DNA from: Curtobacterium aurantiacum
Lineage (GTDB): Bacteria > Actinomycetota > Actinomycetes > Actinomycetales > Microbacteriaceae
NCBI RefSeq assembly: GCF_018598555.1
Contig: NZ_JAHEWN010000003.1
Span: forward strand, 62,001-126,000
Direction: 5' to 3'
Length of the DNA: 64,000 bases
This document shows positions 17,134-26,515 of this stretch, piece after piece. The translations under genes were made by a program, and so were the position numbers. A model generated the notes under the pieces. That model had not been told where the DNA came from, ran no database searches, and worked only from the letters and a program-made list of their open reading frames with translations. Numbering within the stretch: the first letter of the stretch is position 1; each line of letters starts with the position of its first letter.

Positions 17134-17177
17134 AGGCCCGGGGCACGTGAGCGGACCGGCTCACGTTCCCCGGGCCT
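17134..17177 (+). terminator. Hairpin terminator after the peroxidase gene
   Basis: A 19-bp stem with one mismatch (17134-17152 paired with 17159-17177, loop of 6) lies between the peroxidase stop and the coaA start. It should separate the two transcripts, so coaA needs its own promoter or read-through. Confidence 0.65.
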
Positions 17178-17198
17178 GGCGTCTGTACGCTCGATCCC

Positions 17199-18143
17199 AT
17201 GCCGTTCTCGGAGACCGCCGTCGCGCACCCGACCCCCTTCGTGGAGATCCCGCGTGACGAGTGGTCGCAGCTCGCCCCGAAGGAGCACCTGTCGCTCACC
17301 GAGACCGAGATCGTGCAGCTGCGCGGTCTCGGCGACCGGCTGGACATGCAGGAGGTGCAGGAGGTCTACCTGCCCCTGTCCCGCCTGCTCACGCTCTACG
17401 CCGCCGGCGCGCGGAACCTGCACGCCGAGACGAGCCGGTTCCTCGGTGAGCGGGCCAGCCGGACACCCTTCGTCATCGGCGTCGCCGGCTCGGTGGCCGT
17501 CGGCAAGTCCACCGTCGCGCGTCTGCTGCGCGAGCTGACGAAGCGCTGGCCGGACACGCCTCGGGTCGAGCTCGTGACGACCGACGGTTTCCTGTACCCG
17601 AACGCCGAGCTCGAGCGCCGCGGGATCATGGACCGCAAGGGCTTCCCGGAGTCGTACGACCGACGGTCCCTGCTGCGCTTCGTGAGCCAGGTGAAGAGCG
17701 GGGCGACCGAGGTCCGCGCGCCGTACTACTCGCACCTGGTCTACGACATCGTGCCGGATGCCGAGATCGTCGTCCGGCAGCCCGACGTGCTCATCGTCGA
17801 GGGGCTGAACGTGCTGGCCCCGCCGGTGCACGGGCGGCTCGCACTGTCCGACCTGTTCGACTTCACCATCTACGTCGACGCGAAGACGAAGGACATCGAG
17901 TCCTGGTACGTCGACCGGTTCCTCGCCCTGCAGGAGGAGGCGTTCTCGAGCCCCGACTCGTTCTTCCACCGGTTCGCCTCGCTCTCGCGGGAGGACGCCG
18001 TGCGGACCGCGACCGAGGTCTGGCGGGCGATCAACGAGCCGAACCTGCTCGAGAACGTGCTGCCCACGCGCTCCCGCGCCACCCTGGTGCTGAAGAAGGG
18101 CGCGAACCACAAGGTGAACTCGGTCCTGCTCCGCAAGATCTGA
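17199..18143 (+). CDS. coaA: Type I pantothenate kinase
   Basis: A 314-residue CoaA catalysing the first, rate-setting step of CoA synthesis. The P-loop GSVAVGKST is at residues 97-105, followed by [17 protein letters not shown] and [11 protein letters not shown], both diagnostic. ATG at 17199 is preceded by little intergenic space after the hairpin. It is convergent with glmM; the gap holds a pair of palindromes. Confidence 0.96.
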   Translation: MPFSETAVAHPTPFVEIPRDEWSQLAPKEHLSLTETEIVQLRGLGDRLDMQEVQEVYLPLSRLLTLYAAGARNLHAETSRFLGERASRTPFVIGVAGSVAVGKSTVARLLRELTKRWPDTPRVELVTTDGFLYPNAELERRGIMDRKGFPESYDRRSLLRFVSQVKSGATEVRAPYYSHLVYDIVPDAEIVVRQPDVLIVEGLNVLAPPVHGRLALSDLFDFTIYVDAKTKDIESWYVDRFLALQEEAFSSPDSFFHRFASLSREDAVRTATEVWRAINEPNLLENVLPTRSRATLVLKKGANHKVNSVLLRKI

Positions 18144-18159
18144 GCTGGGGGGACAGCAA

Positions 18160-18221
18160 AACACCGGTGTTCGCGAGCTGAACCGCGGTCTGCGCGTGTT
18201 CAACCGGCGAACACCGGTGTT
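18160..18221. repeat. Two AACACCGGTGTT palindromes between convergent genes
   Basis: The 12-bp perfect palindrome AACACCGGTGTT occurs at 18160-18171 and 18210-18221. The flanks also match, so 18160-18174 and 18207-18221 form a 15-bp inverted pair around a 32-base loop. They lie between the ends of coaA and glmM. They could act as a bidirectional terminator or as a paired protein-binding site. Confidence 0.6.
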
Positions 18222-18237
18222 CTGCGGAGGAGAACCC

Positions 18238-19611
18238 CTACGCGGCGTCGAGCGCCAGGCGGTCCTGCACCACGGCGGCGAGCTCCTCGGCGATGCGCTG
18301 GGCGTCGTCCTGCGAGGCGGCCTCGACCATCACGCGCACGACCGGCTCGGTGCCCGACGGACGGAGCAGCACGCGGCCGCTGTCCCCGAGCGCTTCGCTG
18401 GCGGCGGCGATGGCGTCCTGCACCCCCTGGTCGGCGAGCCCGTGGCGATCGACGCCCCGGACGTTGAGCAGCACCTGCGGGAACACCGTCATGCACGAGG
18501 CGAGCTCCTGCAGGGTCTTGCCCGTCCGTGCCATCTCGGCGACCAGGTGCAGCCCGGTCAGGATGCCGTCGCCCGTGGTGGCGAACTCGTTGAAGATGAT
18601 GTGACCGGACTGCTCGCCACCGATGGAGTAGTCCCCCTCGGTCATCTTCTCGAGCACGTAGCGGTCGCCCACGCCGGCCTCGATCACGGTGATGCCCGCG
18701 TCGGCCATGGCGCGCTTCAGCCCGAGGTTCGACATGACCGTGGCGACGAGGGTGTCGTCCTTCAGGCGTCCGCGCTCCTGCAGGGACAGCGCGAGGATCG
18801 CCATGATCTGGTCACCGTCGATCGCGTTGCCCGCGGCGTCGACCGCCAGGCAGCGGTCCGCGTCGCCGTCGTGCGCGATGCCGACGTCGGCACCGTGCTC
18901 GAGCACCGCGCGGGCGAGGTTGTCGATGTGGGTCGAGCCGACACCGTCGTTGATGTTCCAGCCGTCGGGGTCGGCGCCGATGAGCGTCACGCGGGCCCCC
19001 GCGTTGACGAAGACCTCGGGCGAGACGCCGGCGGCGGCACCGTTGGCGCAGTCGAGGACGACGTGGATGCCGTCGAGCCGGTGCGGCAGCGTGCCGAGCA
19101 GGTGCACCACGTAACGGTCCTCGGCGTCGGCGAACCGCGAGATGCGCCCGACGTCGATGCCGGTGGGGGTGGGCGCGGAGTGGTCGTGCATGGCCGCTTC
19201 GATGCGGTCCTCGACCTCGTCCGGCAGCTTGCGGCCACCCGTGGCGAAGAACTTGATCCCGTTGTCGGGAGCGGGGTTGTGCGATGCGGAGATCATCACG
19301 CCGAAGTCGGCGTCGATGTCCGCGACCAGGTACGCCGCAGCGGGGGTGGGGATGACCCCGGCGTCGAGCACGTCGACGCCGGCGGAGGCGAGCCCGGCCG
19401 CGACGGCGGCACCGAGGAACTCACCGGAGACGCGCGGGTCGCGCGCCAGGACCGCGCGCGGGCGCGGGCGACCGGACGCCCGGCGGGCGTCGGCGTGGTG
19501 TCCGTGTGTGAGGACGGCCGCGCTCGCCTGGGCAAGACCCAGTGCGAGCGCGGCCGTCAGCTCGCCGTTGGCGAGACCACGAACCCCGTCGGTACCGAAC
19601 AGACGCGGCAT
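18238..19611 (-). CDS. glmM: Phosphoglucosamine mutase
   Basis: A 457-residue GlmM converting glucosamine-6-phosphate to the 1-phosphate, the step after GlmS. The catalytic phosphoserine is S110 in ISASHNP, the metal loop is DGDADR, and the phosphate-binding loop is [15 protein letters not shown] at 19611 gives the standard [12 protein letters not shown] start. It follows rpsI by 22 bases, a usual actinobacterial arrangement (rplM-rpsI-glmM). Confidence 0.97.
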   Translation of the reverse strand: MPRLFGTDGVRGLANGELTAALALGLAQASAAVLTHGHHADARRASGRPRPRAVLARDPRVSGEFLGAAVAAGLASAGVDVLDAGVIPTPAAAYLVADIDADFGVMISASHNPAPDNGIKFFATGGRKLPDEVEDRIEAAMHDHSAPTPTGIDVGRISRFADAEDRYVVHLLGTLPHRLDGIHVVLDCANGAAAGVSPEVFVNAGARVTLIGADPDGWNINDGVGSTHIDNLARAVLEHGADVGIAHDGDADRCLAVDAAGNAIDGDQIMAILALSLQERGRLKDDTLVATVMSNLGLKRAMADAGITVIEAGVGDRYVLEKMTEGDYSIGGEQSGHIIFNEFATTGDGILTGLHLVAEMARTGKTLQELASCMTVFPQVLLNVRGVDRHGLADQGVQDAIAAASEALGDSGRVLLRPSGTEPVVRVMVEAASQDDAQRIAEELAAVVQDRLALDAA

Positions 19612-19633
19612 GGCGATCTTCAGCCGGTGACGA

Positions 19634-20119
19634 CTAGCGCTTCGAGAACTGCGAAGCCTTGCGGGCCTTCTTGAGACCGGCCTTCTTGCGCTCGATGACG
19701 CGAGCGTCACGGGTGAGGAAGCCGGCCTTCTTGAGGGTCGCGCGGTTGTTCTCGCGGTCGATCTCGTTCAGGGTGCGGGCGATGGCGAGGCGGAGCGCGC
19801 CGGCCTGACCCGAGGGGCCACCACCGGTGATGCGGGCGACGACGTCGTACGAGCCGAGGAGCTCGAGCACCTTGAAGGGGTCGTTGATGAGCTGCTGGTG
19901 CAGCTTGTTCGGGAAGTAGTCCTCGAGCGTGCGGCCGTTCACGACGAACGTGCCGGAGCCCGGGACGAGGCGAACGCGCGCGATGGCCTCCTTGCGGCGC
20001 CCGACGGCACCGCCGGAGACGTTGAGGATCTGACGGGGAGCGGCCTCGGCAGCGGCGGGTGCGCTCTCCGTGGTGAAGCTCTCCGGGGTCTGGTCGAGGG
20101 AATCAGCGATCTGAGCCAT
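19634..20119 (-). CDS. rpsI: 30S ribosomal protein S9
   Basis: 161 residues. The last ~130 are the S9 core ([36 protein letters not shown]) and the usual basic C-terminus ends FSKR, which reaches the P-site tRNA. The first ~30 residues are an acidic, Ala-rich extension common in actinobacterial S9. It is cotranscribed with rplM 37 bases upstream. Confidence 0.97.
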   Translation of the reverse strand: MAQIADSLDQTPESFTTESAPAAAEAAPRQILNVSGGAVGRRKEAIARVRLVPGSGTFVVNGRTLEDYFPNKLHQQLINDPFKVLELLGSYDVVARITGGGPSGQAGALRLAIARTLNEIDRENNRATLKKAGFLTRDARVIERKKAGLKKARKASQFSKR

Positions 20120-20155
20120 GAGTTTTCTGTGTCCTTGAAGTCGTCGTGGCCGGAA

Positions 20156-20602
20156 CTACTGTGCGACCTGGTCGAAGATGTACGCCTTGGGCTGCTGCGC
20201 GGCGTGCGGGTGCTCCGCGCCGGCGTAGACCTTCAGCTTCTTGAGCTGCTCGCGGCCGAGGGTGTTCTTCGGCAGCATGCCGCGGATCGCCTTCTCGACG
20301 GCGCGGGTGGGGTGCTTCTCGAGCATCTCCGGGTAGGAGGTCGCCGTCAGGCCGCCCGGGTAGCCCGAGTGACGGTAGTAGACCTTCTTCGCGAGCTTCG
20401 AACCGGTCAGGGCGACCTTGTCGGCGTTCACGATGATGACGAAGTCACCCATGTCCATGTGCTGGGCGAAGGTGGCCTTGTGCTTGCCGCGCAGGAGCGC
20501 CGCGGCGTGGGTGGCGAGGCGGCCGAGGACGACGTCGGTGGCGTCGATGACGATCCAGTCGTGCTGGACGTCTGCCGGCTTCGGTGAGAACGTGCGAGTC
20601 AC
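20156..20602 (-). CDS. rplM: 50S ribosomal protein L13
   Basis: 148 residues with L13 landmarks [31 protein letters not shown] and [19 protein letters not shown]. An early 23S-rRNA assembly protein. The GTG at 20602 is chosen from family length and because the frame upstream has no family sequence. It is the first gene of rplM-rpsI-glmM. Confidence 0.96.
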   Translation of the reverse strand: MTRTFSPKPADVQHDWIVIDATDVVLGRLATHAAALLRGKHKATFAQHMDMGDFVIIVNADKVALTGSKLAKKVYYRHSGYPGGLTATSYPEMLEKHPTRAVEKAIRGMLPKNTLGREQLKKLKVYAGAEHPHAAQQPKAYIFDQVAQ

Positions 20603-20742
20603 AGGAGTGCTGCTTTCGTGTCGAGGTGAGGAGTCCGTGAATCCCGCTCCGGTCGGGGGTTCCCCGTGCAGAAGCACGCGGAACACCTCGGGTGGAGGGC
20701 TCATCTGACTGTCCGCGCGCGGAGCGCGCAGACCAAGGTGAG

Positions 20743-20772
20743 AGCCTAGCCGATGCGGGTCACCGCGGTCAA
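20743..20772 (-). promoter_or_regulatory. rplM operon promoter
   Basis: Minus-strand -35 TTGACC (20767-20772) and -10 TAGGCT (20743-20748) with an 18-bp spacer, about 140 bases upstream of the rplM start. Confidence 0.65.
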
Positions 20773-20859
20773 ACGCGGCCGCTTGCCGGTCTGGAGGCGC
20801 GTGCCGGCCCCGCACCGCGCCTCCAGGCCGCCCTGGGCCCAGCACACTGCACCGAGTGA

Positions 20860-20902
20860 GCAGAAGACGTCGGGTCCGCACCGCGAACCCGACGTCTTCT
20901 GC
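20860..20902 (-). terminator. Hairpin downstream of the extracellular nuclease gene
   Basis: A perfect 16-bp stem (20860-20875 with 20887-20902) and an 11-base loop, 30 bases past the nuclease stop codon. It keeps nuclease transcription from entering the rplM promoter. Confidence 0.7.
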
Positions 20903-20931
20903 ACACGCATCGCCCCCGTGGGGCGTGGGGA

Positions 20932-23900
20932 CTACTCCGCAGCCGCAGCCCGACGTCGGCGACGCACGATCAGCACACCCGCACCCGCCGCGAGCAGCAG
21001 GAACGCCACCAGCGCACCGGCACCGAGCCCCTCGGCACCCGTGAACGCCAACTGACCATCAACCGTGATCGTGATCGGGGTCCACCCGATCAGTGACCCG
21101 TCCGCAGCCGTCACCGCCAACCGGTGCACCCCAGCCATCGTGTCCGCGGGGATCGTCACCCGAACCGTCCCGTCGGATGCGACCGTAGCCGTACCGATCA
21201 GCGTCGGGGTCGAGAACAGCCACACGTTGACCGTGTCACCGGTCGACGCCGTGCCGACCGTCACCGTGATCGTCTCCCCCGCACGAGCCGACGCCGGAGC
21301 GGACACCCCACCACGGTTCGTCTCCGTCAACAGCGACTCCGACGGTGCCACCGGGCCGGCCGGCGGGGTGATCCCGTCGAACGGCGGCACCGGGGTCGGG
21401 GTCGGCACCGGCGTCGGCGTCGGCACCGGCGTCGGGTCCGTGCCCGGGTCGGTGCCCGGGTCCGTCCCCTCAGCGTCGAGGTCGAAGCCGACGAGGATCG
21501 GGTCGTGGTCGCTCGCCCGGTACACGTCGTCGGTGTACAGGTTCGTCGCGTTGTAGTTGTGGCGGCTGTACTCCAGGCCCACCGACTCGACCGAGTTGAT
21601 GTTCCAGATGTCCACGCCCGTGACCGTCTCGAGCGCGGCCTCCGACGCGAACACGTGGTCGAGCGAGCCGCTCAGGCCGGAGAACACGTACGAGTACTCG
21701 GTGCTGTCGAGCGCCGGGCCGAGGTCGGTGTACCCCGCCTCGTCGAGGACCACCACCGGGTCCTCCTTGCTGTAGGCGTTGAAGTCGCCGAGCATGAACA
21801 CCTTGTCGGTGCCGTACTGCTCCTGCATGTCGGTGGAGAACGTCACGAGGGCCTTCGCCTGCTCGACGCGGTCGGCGTTCGACGCACCCTGTCCGTCACC
21901 CTGGTCGGCGTTCTCGCCGGTGCCGGAGCCCTTCGACTTGAAGTGGTTCGCGATCACCAGGAAGTCGTCGTCCGCGGTGCCGCCGACCGGGCGGAACGCG
22001 TCCGCGACGGGCTGGCGGGCGTTCGTGAACGCGTCGTCGAGCAGGATCGTGGACTCACCGACGGGCTCGACGCGGTCCTGCTTGTAGATGAGGGCGAGGC
22101 GGATGACGTCCTCGCTCGCGGGCACGACGGCCGGGGACTTCGCGTAGGCCCAGGTGTCCTGGCCGGTGGCGGCGTTGAGCGCGTCGACCAGGGTGGCCAC
22201 GGCGGCGTCGCGATCCTGCCCGAAGCGGGCCGAGTTCTCGATCTCCTCGAGCGAGACGACGTCGGCGTCCAGGCCGTTGATCGCCTTGACGATCTTGACC
22301 TGCTGGCGCAGGAAGTCCTCCTGCTCGGCGGCACCGCGGGCGTCGCAGCCGGAGTTCACGGTCACGGGGTCGCCGGCGCGGTCCGTGTAGTACGTGCAGC
22401 CGGTGAGCTCGTCACCCGTGGTCGGGAAGTAGTTCAGCACGTTGAAGCCGGCGAGCTTCAGGTCGCCACCGACGTCCTGCGGCTTCGGCTGTCGCACGTC
22501 CGAGAAGGACGCCGGCAGGTCGGCCGCCGGGGTCGCGCCCGTGATCGGCGCGGTCGGCTGGAACTTCCATCCGCTGTTGCGGTAGTCGAGGACGACCGGA
22601 TCCGTGAAGCTGGCGGTGGCTCCGACGGTGACCGGGCCCTGGGTGAGCCACGACACCGGGATGCCCTTGTTGGCCTGCGTCAGGAAGTTCGTGCTCGCGC
22701 CGTCGTCGAGCGTGACCTTGCGTGCGGCGTTGGACGTCTCGGCGGCCTTCGCTTCGGCAGATCCCGGACGTCCGACCTCGGTCGGCTGCACGAGCCGCCC
22801 CTCGCCACTGGCCAGCACGACCTCGCCGTACTGGTTCGTGGTGTAGTTGTCGGCGACGGTGTACGCGCCCTGCGGTGCGACGAGCATGCTCTCGAGCGAC
22901 TCGCGCTGCGCGTCGGACGACGGGAACGCGACCGCGGCGGGCTGCGGCGCCACAACGGGGTCGGTCAGCTTCTGGAGCGAGGACGCCGCCGACACGGTGA
23001 GCTCGGTCAGGCCGAAGTACTCGGACACGGCACCGGTGACCCGGACGTGGTCGCCCTGCTGCACGAGGCCGGCGGTGGCGGACGAGAAGACGAAAACGGC
23101 GTCGGACGCGGTGTGGGCACCGAGGTCGATCGCGCCGCCGGTGCCCGGCGTCTGGATCGTGTACCCGTTGAAGCCGCCGGTGCCGTAGACCGCGGTGACG
23201 ACACCGTCGGTCGTGACGTTCTTGCCGGCGTACGGCGAGGTGTCCGTGGTGCCCTGCAGCTGGGCGATGGTCACCGTCTCGGCCGGGGTGCCGGGCGCGG
23301 GGGTCCCGCCGTCACCCGGGTCGGTCGGCTCCGTGGGCTCGGTCGGTGCCGTCGTCTCGCCCGCGGCGTTCCGCGGCGTGAGCGTCGTCGTCACCGAGAA
23401 GTCCGCACCGTTGACGTCGGTGTCCGTGGTGCCCTGGCGGACCAGGCCGTTCGGCACGGAGTTGTCCCCGGTCACGGTGCGCACGGTCGACTCGTACGTG
23501 TTCGATGCGCCGTAGCCGAGCAGGTCGACCACGCCGTCGGTGCCGGTGGCGACGGGGCCGGCGGCGAGCGCCAGGGGTGCGGTCGCGTCGGAGAGCACGA
23601 GCGTGCCCGTGGTGCCGGACGGGTTGAGCGACGCGGTGTCGTCGGCTGCGGGCAGGTCTTCACCGGCCGCGGTGGCCCCGCCGTTGCCCGCCATCGACAC
23701 CAGGAAGGTGCCCTTCGCCGGCACGGTGCCCTCGAGCGCACTGGCCGAGAACGTGCCGGTGCCCGTCGCGGAGCGGTACTGCAGCGACCATCCTTCGAGC
23801 GACACCGGGGCGTCGGTCGGGTTGCCGATCTCGACGAACTTCTGGTTGTAGAACGCGCCCTTGCTGCCCGCCTTCAGGTAGGCCTCCTCGATGACGAGGT

Positions 23901-24009
23901 CGGTCCCCTCGGGGTTCGCGGTCGCTGCGGTGACGGTGACGAGCGGGGCCGCGAGGAGCGTCGCGGCCGCGGTGGCGCACAACAACGTGCGTCCGAGGGT
24001 GTTGGCCAT
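20932..24009 (-). CDS. ExeM/NucH family extracellular endonuclease with class-E sortase tail
   Basis: A 1025-residue secreted protein. In order: Sec signal peptide (about 1-32, [14 protein letters not shown]); lamin-tail domain (about 35-165, with [18 protein letters not shown]); an OB-fold part (about 245-480); an endonuclease/exonuclease/phosphatase domain (about 510-835, with [45 protein letters not shown] and [11 protein letters not shown]); a DPGT and PTPVP linker; an Ig-like stretch; and a C-terminal LAFTG (987-991), hydrophobic helix and RRRRR. LAxTG is the class-E sortase signal, so this nuclease is probably linked to the cell wall and degrades extracellular DNA. The ATG at 24009 directly precedes the signal peptide. 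Confidence 0.9.
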   Translation of the reverse strand: MANTLGRTLLCATAAATLLAAPLVTVTAATANPEGTDLVIEEAYLKAGSKGAFYNQKFVEIGNPTDAPVSLEGWSLQYRSATGTGTFSASALEGTVPAKGTFLVSMAGNGGATAAGEDLPAADDTASLNPSGTTGTLVLSDATAPLALAAGPVATGTDGVVDLLGYGASNTYESTVRTVTGDNSVPNGLVRQGTTDTDVNGADFSVTTTLTPRNAAGETTAPTEPTEPTDPGDGGTPAPGTPAETVTIAQLQGTTDTSPYAGKNVTTDGVVTAVYGTGGFNGYTIQTPGTGGAIDLGAHTASDAVFVFSSATAGLVQQGDHVRVTGAVSEYFGLTELTVSAASSLQKLTDPVVAPQPAAVAFPSSDAQRESLESMLVAPQGAYTVADNYTTNQYGEVVLASGEGRLVQPTEVGRPGSAEAKAAETSNAARKVTLDDGASTNFLTQANKGIPVSWLTQGPVTVGATASFTDPVVLDYRNSGWKFQPTAPITGATPAADLPASFSDVRQPKPQDVGGDLKLAGFNVLNYFPTTGDELTGCTYYTDRAGDPVTVNSGCDARGAAEQEDFLRQQVKIVKAINGLDADVVSLEEIENSARFGQDRDAAVATLVDALNAATGQDTWAYAKSPAVVPASEDVIRLALIYKQDRVEPVGESTILLDDAFTNARQPVADAFRPVGGTADDDFLVIANHFKSKGSGTGENADQGDGQGASNADRVEQAKALVTFSTDMQEQYGTDKVFMLGDFNAYSKEDPVVVLDEAGYTDLGPALDSTEYSYVFSGLSGSLDHVFASEAALETVTGVDIWNINSVESVGLEYSRHNYNATNLYTDDVYRASDHDPILVGFDLDAEGTDPGTDPGTDPTPVPTPTPVPTPTPVPPFDGITPPAGPVAPSESLLTETNRGGVSAPASARAGETITVTVGTASTGDTVNVWLFSTPTLIGTATVASDGTVRVTIPADTMAGVHRLAVTAADGSLIGWTPITITVDGQLAFTGAEGLGAGALVAFLLLAAGAGVLIVRRRRRAAAAE

Positions 24010-24100
24010 GCCCGCAGGCTACCGATCTGCGGGGACGTTCAGGTTGCGCCGAGGTGAATGATTGCGCTCGGCAACATCAGGGGCGGGCTGGGCCCCCGGT

Positions 24101-24349
24101 TCATGCTCCGCTCGCCAGCCGGAGGAGCACGACAGCGATGGTGATCGCGTACCAACTGGACAGGCCGCTCCGCTTGCGCGTGAGCCAGAGCGAGGCCGCA
24201 CCAGCGAGCACCGCGATTCCGGCAGCGACGAGTCGGATCAGCGGCACCTGGCCGTCGACCCCGACGACGAACACGCCGAGGGTCGCAATGAGGATGAGGC
24301 TCGCGGTGCCGACCGATCGACTTCGACGGAGCGTTCTTGTGCCTGCCAC
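24101..24349 (-). CDS. Small three-helix membrane protein of the peptide/ABC module
   Basis: An 82-residue protein with a basic start (AGTRTLRRSRS) and three hydrophobic helices (SLILIATLGVFVVGV, LVAAGIAVLAGAASLWL, WYAITIAVVLLRLA). GTG at 24349 lies two bases from the permease stop, so it is the last gene of the module. No family is recognised. By position it may be an immunity protein or a third subunit of the transporter. Its GC content looks lower than the flanking nuclease gene, like the rest of the module. Confidence 0.55.
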   Translation of the reverse strand: MAGTRTLRRSRSVGTASLILIATLGVFVVGVDGQVPLIRLVAAGIAVLAGAASLWLTRKRSGLSSWYAITIAVVLLRLASGA

Positions 24350-24350
24350 G

Positions 24351-25061
24351 TCACACCTCCGCTGAACGCGTGCGGAGCCAGCCTCCGACCAGAGGCACAC
24401 CGATCCACAGGAGCCCAGACGTCAAGGAAGGCAGGAAAGGAGCATCCCCGGTCACTCCGGCTTGAACGGTGCTGAACCGGATGAAGTCCGTCCAGGGGCC
24501 GGCGAGCGCCAGTGTCGTGTCCACGACGAGGATGATCAAGAGGACACTCGCCAGTGCAACCGCGAGACCTCTGAGCGACGCACCGATGCCAAAGCCCAGG
24601 GCTGCCGCCGCGAGAGCGAGCGATGCGACCTCTCCGAGTTGCGTCACGAAGGACACCGACGACAACTCGCCGCCGAGCGCGCTGGCCACCACGACGGAGA
24701 GAAGTGCCACAGCTGTGCTCGCAATGACCAGACCAGCCACCATCGCGACACAGGCACATCCACGCGCGAGGTAGAGGGTGTCGCGGGAGAGGCAAGTGAG
24801 TATCCCGTCGCGTTCCCCGCCCACCCGTCCGTCACCCACGCCGAACACGACGCCGACGATCGCCGAGGCGAGCGCGGCCGGGAGACCGACGATCACGAGC
24901 ACTTCGCCGGCTCCGAAGGAGGGAGCGGACTTCACCACCCAGACACTGAGCACACCGCACGCGATGACCAAGGCACTCAACAGCGCGTATGCAGTGATGG
25001 AGCCCTGCGTGTCGGTGCGCTTGCGGAGCTCCAGGAGCGAGCTCTGGACGAAGGAGATCAT
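24351..25061 (-). CDS. ABC-2-like permease, probable peptide immunity transporter subunit
   Basis: A 236-residue integral membrane protein with about six helices and no extracellular domain. Length and layout resemble the LanE/LanG permeases that remove antimicrobial peptides from the producer membrane. It begins ISFVQSSLLELRKRTDTQG, the cytoplasmic coupling helix typical of ABC-2 permeases placed before helix 1. The ATG overlaps the ATPase stop by 4 bases. No known family motif beyond topology is visible, so specificity is inferred from context. Confidence 0.7.
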   Translation of the reverse strand: MISFVQSSLLELRKRTDTQGSITAYALLSALVIACGVLSVWVVKSAPSFGAGEVLVIVGLPAALASAIVGVVFGVGDGRVGGERDGILTCLSRDTLYLARGCACVAMVAGLVIASTAVALLSVVVASALGGELSSVSFVTQLGEVASLALAAAALGFGIGASLRGLAVALASVLLIILVVDTTLALAGPWTDFIRFSTVQAGVTGDAPFLPSLTSGLLWIGVPLVGGWLRTRSAEV

Positions 25062-25915
25062 CGCGCGCCCCCTGCCAAGTACTCACCCGTTGTTGTGGTC
25101 GCGTAGAGGTCCTCGAGGTCGGTCCCACGTTCCTCGACGCCGAAGACGTCGAGTGAGTTGGTGACCGCTTCACGAACAGCTTCCGGCGCAGGCAGGTCGA
25201 CGCTCACCCATTCACCGCGGATCGTGCTGCAGCACCCCTTCAGCCCGAAGATGTCTACCAAAGCAGCCGGATCATTCACCCGGATGAGACAGCCGGGTTG
25301 TGTGACGCGGCGCATCGACTCGATGCGGGTGATCGTTCCGGCGCTGATGATCACCGCGACGTCGATGAATTGTGCCAGTTCGCTTAAGAGATGACTCGAC
25401 ACCACGACGATCACGCCCCGGCTCCGCATGTCCGCGATGACCGACCTGACCCACGAGATACCGTCCGGGTCGAGACCGTTCATCGGTTCGTCGAGGATCA
25501 GAAGACCGGGCTCGCCGATGGTCGCCGCGGCGATCGCCAGGCGCATGCGCATCCCGAGAGACAGCGCACCGACCTTCCGGCGCGCAACGGACTCCAGGCC
25601 GGCTCGGCGGAGCGCATCGTCCGCGACTTCCCGTCCCAACCGCGCGTAGGAGCCGCGGAGGCGAATCGTCTCGCGGACAGTCCGACCCGGGTGAAGTCCG
25701 TTTTCCGACAGAACGGCCCCGACGAGGGTCGGAGGCGACGACAGCTCTCCCGACGAGGCCGGGACCAAACGCGCAAGGACTGACATCAGCGAGGACTTCC
25801 CCGCCCCGTTCGGACCGATCAGGCCGTACACGACGCCTGGAGCGAGCCGGAGGTTCACTCCGTCCAGGCGTGGACGGCCACGCCCGCGCAAGCGAACGTC
25901 GACCATTTCGAGCAT
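25058..25915 (-). CDS. ABC transporter ATP-binding protein, LanF/BcrA-like
   Basis: A 285-residue ABC ATPase: Walker A GPNGAGKS (residues 34-41), signature LSLGM (118-122, in place of LSGGQ), Walker B LLILDEP (about 138-144), and switch histidine H175 in SSHLLSE. The Q-loop position reads LSENGLHPGRT, with Glu rather than Gln. A Glu there (the E-loop) is known from lantibiotic-immunity ATPases of the LanF group, which supports a self-protection role. The start codon follows GAGAGGAG at a good distance. It lies between the peptide gene and the permease. Confidence 0.85.
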   Translation of the reverse strand: MLEMVDVRLRGRGRPRLDGVNLRLAPGVVYGLIGPNGAGKSSLMSVLARLVPASSGELSSPPTLVGAVLSENGLHPGRTVRETIRLRGSYARLGREVADDALRRAGLESVARRKVGALSLGMRMRLAIAAATIGEPGLLILDEPMNGLDPDGISWVRSVIADMRSRGVIVVVSSHLLSELAQFIDVAVIISAGTITRIESMRRVTQPGCLIRVNDPAALVDIFGLKGCCSTIRGEWVSVDLPAPEAVREAVTNSLDVFGVEERGTDLEDLYATTTTGEYLAGGAR

Positions 25916-25932
25916 TGTGCTCCTCTCGCGCT

Positions 25933-25970
25933 ACGGCTGCGGGGAGCGTTGCACCACTCCCCGCAGCCGT
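25933..25970 (-). terminator. Hairpin between the peptide gene and the ABC genes
   Basis: A perfect 14-bp stem (25933-25946 with 25957-25970) and a 10-base loop lie seven bases after the peptide stop codon and before the ATPase ribosome-binding site. With no T-run it probably acts as a partial terminator or 3'-end stabiliser, giving more peptide mRNA than transporter mRNA, as in many bacteriocin operons. Confidence 0.7.
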
Positions 25971-25976
25971 CATCGA

Positions 25977-26396
25977 TCAACCGAAGAAGTAGTTCCAGAG
26001 CGCGCTGAACAGTTCGGTTACGCTCATGTTCCCGACTGCGGTGATGCCAGCGCGGATCCACCCCGCCAGTCCGTTCCACCACCTCTTGAAGTTGTTGATT
26101 CCCCCTCGGACCGCGTTCTTCATCCCGGTCATGATCGACGAGGCGTTTTTCTTGATCCAGTTGACGATCGATCCGATCGGCACCCTGTTGGTCGAGTTCT
26201 CCCCCTGAGGAACAGGTGAGCTCGGCACGGGGCTCGATCTCATCGGGACTACTCCTGAAACGCCGCGCTCTCCGGCATTGGCCGATACGGAGATCGTCGA
26301 CGCAGGCGCTGCCGCCGCAGCTGTTGCGCCCACCGTGCTCAGCATGGCGCCGGTGACGATCGCCCCGATCACCCCGACCGTACGAATTCGATTCAT
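25977..26396 (-). CDS. Secreted Trp-rich cationic peptide precursor, bacteriocin-like
   Basis: A 139-residue precursor with no recognised family. Residues 1-30 form a Sec signal peptide (MNRIR, then a hydrophobic core, then ATAAAAA). Residues 31-70 are a Ser/Pro/Gly-rich stretch. Residues 71-139 are an amphipathic, cysteine-free segment with eight Lys/Arg, one Glu and five Trp (80, 106, 107, 113, 134), ending WNYFFG. The net charge of about +7, Trp content and length resemble pore-forming unmodified bacteriocins of the aureocin A53/lacticin Q kind, but those lack signal peptides. ATG at 26396 follows GGGGTAAGG; an upstream ATG would hide the signal peptide. Counting two lines of its sequence gives about 57-62% GC, below the neighbours. 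Confidence 0.65.
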   Translation of the reverse strand: MNRIRTVGVIGAIVTGAMLSTVGATAAAAAPASTISVSANAGERGVSGVVPMRSSPVPSSPVPQGENSTNRVPIGSIVNWIKKNASSIMTGMKNAVRGGINNFKRWWNGLAGWIRAGITAVGNMSVTELFSALWNYFFG

Positions 26397-26442
26397 CCTT
26401 ACCCCAATCGTTGCGGCTTCTTCGCCGTGCACCGATCGTGCC

Positions 26443-26475
26443 AGACCAAACGCTCATATTCCAGCGTTTCGGTCT
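26443..26475 (-). promoter_or_regulatory. Operator-like inverted repeat over the peptide-gene transcription start
   Basis: AGACCAAACGCT and AGCGTTTcGGTCT form an inverted repeat with an 8-base A/T-rich centre and one unpaired base. It starts four bases downstream of the -10, where a repressor would block initiation. It could also form a hairpin in the 5' leader. Confidence 0.55.
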
Positions 26476-26479
26476 GAGA

Positions 26480-26509
26480 TATATAACAACACCACAACGA
26501 AGTGTCGAA
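26480..26509 (-). promoter_or_regulatory. Promoter of the peptide/ABC module
   Basis: Minus-strand -35 TTCGAC (26504-26509) and -10 TATATA (26480-26485) with 18-bp spacing. The A/T-rich box stands out: the line holding it is about 48% GC by count, in a roughly 70% GC genome. Confidence 0.65.
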
Positions 26510-26515
26510 CAGTCG

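Larger units (their letters stand above)
20603..20931. other. Intergenic region: rplM leader and nuclease-gene terminator
   Basis: The 329 bases between rplM and the extracellular nuclease gene hold no gene. They contain the rplM promoter (20743-20772), a leader of about 135 bases, and a hairpin at 20860-20902. The leader length would allow autogenous control by L13, but no known L13-binding motif could be recognised by eye. Confidence 0.6.

Noticed and set aside
21124..24057. Nearly 1000-codon plus-strand frame opposite the extracellular nuclease
   Set aside because: Antisense shadow; the minus-strand product has a signal peptide, catalytic motifs and a sortase tail.
25977..26396. Peptide gene as a lactococcin 972-type bacteriocin
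   Set aside because: It also has a Sec signal and ABC genes, but the mature part is helical and Trp/Lys-rich, with none of the Gly/Tyr/His beta pattern of that family.
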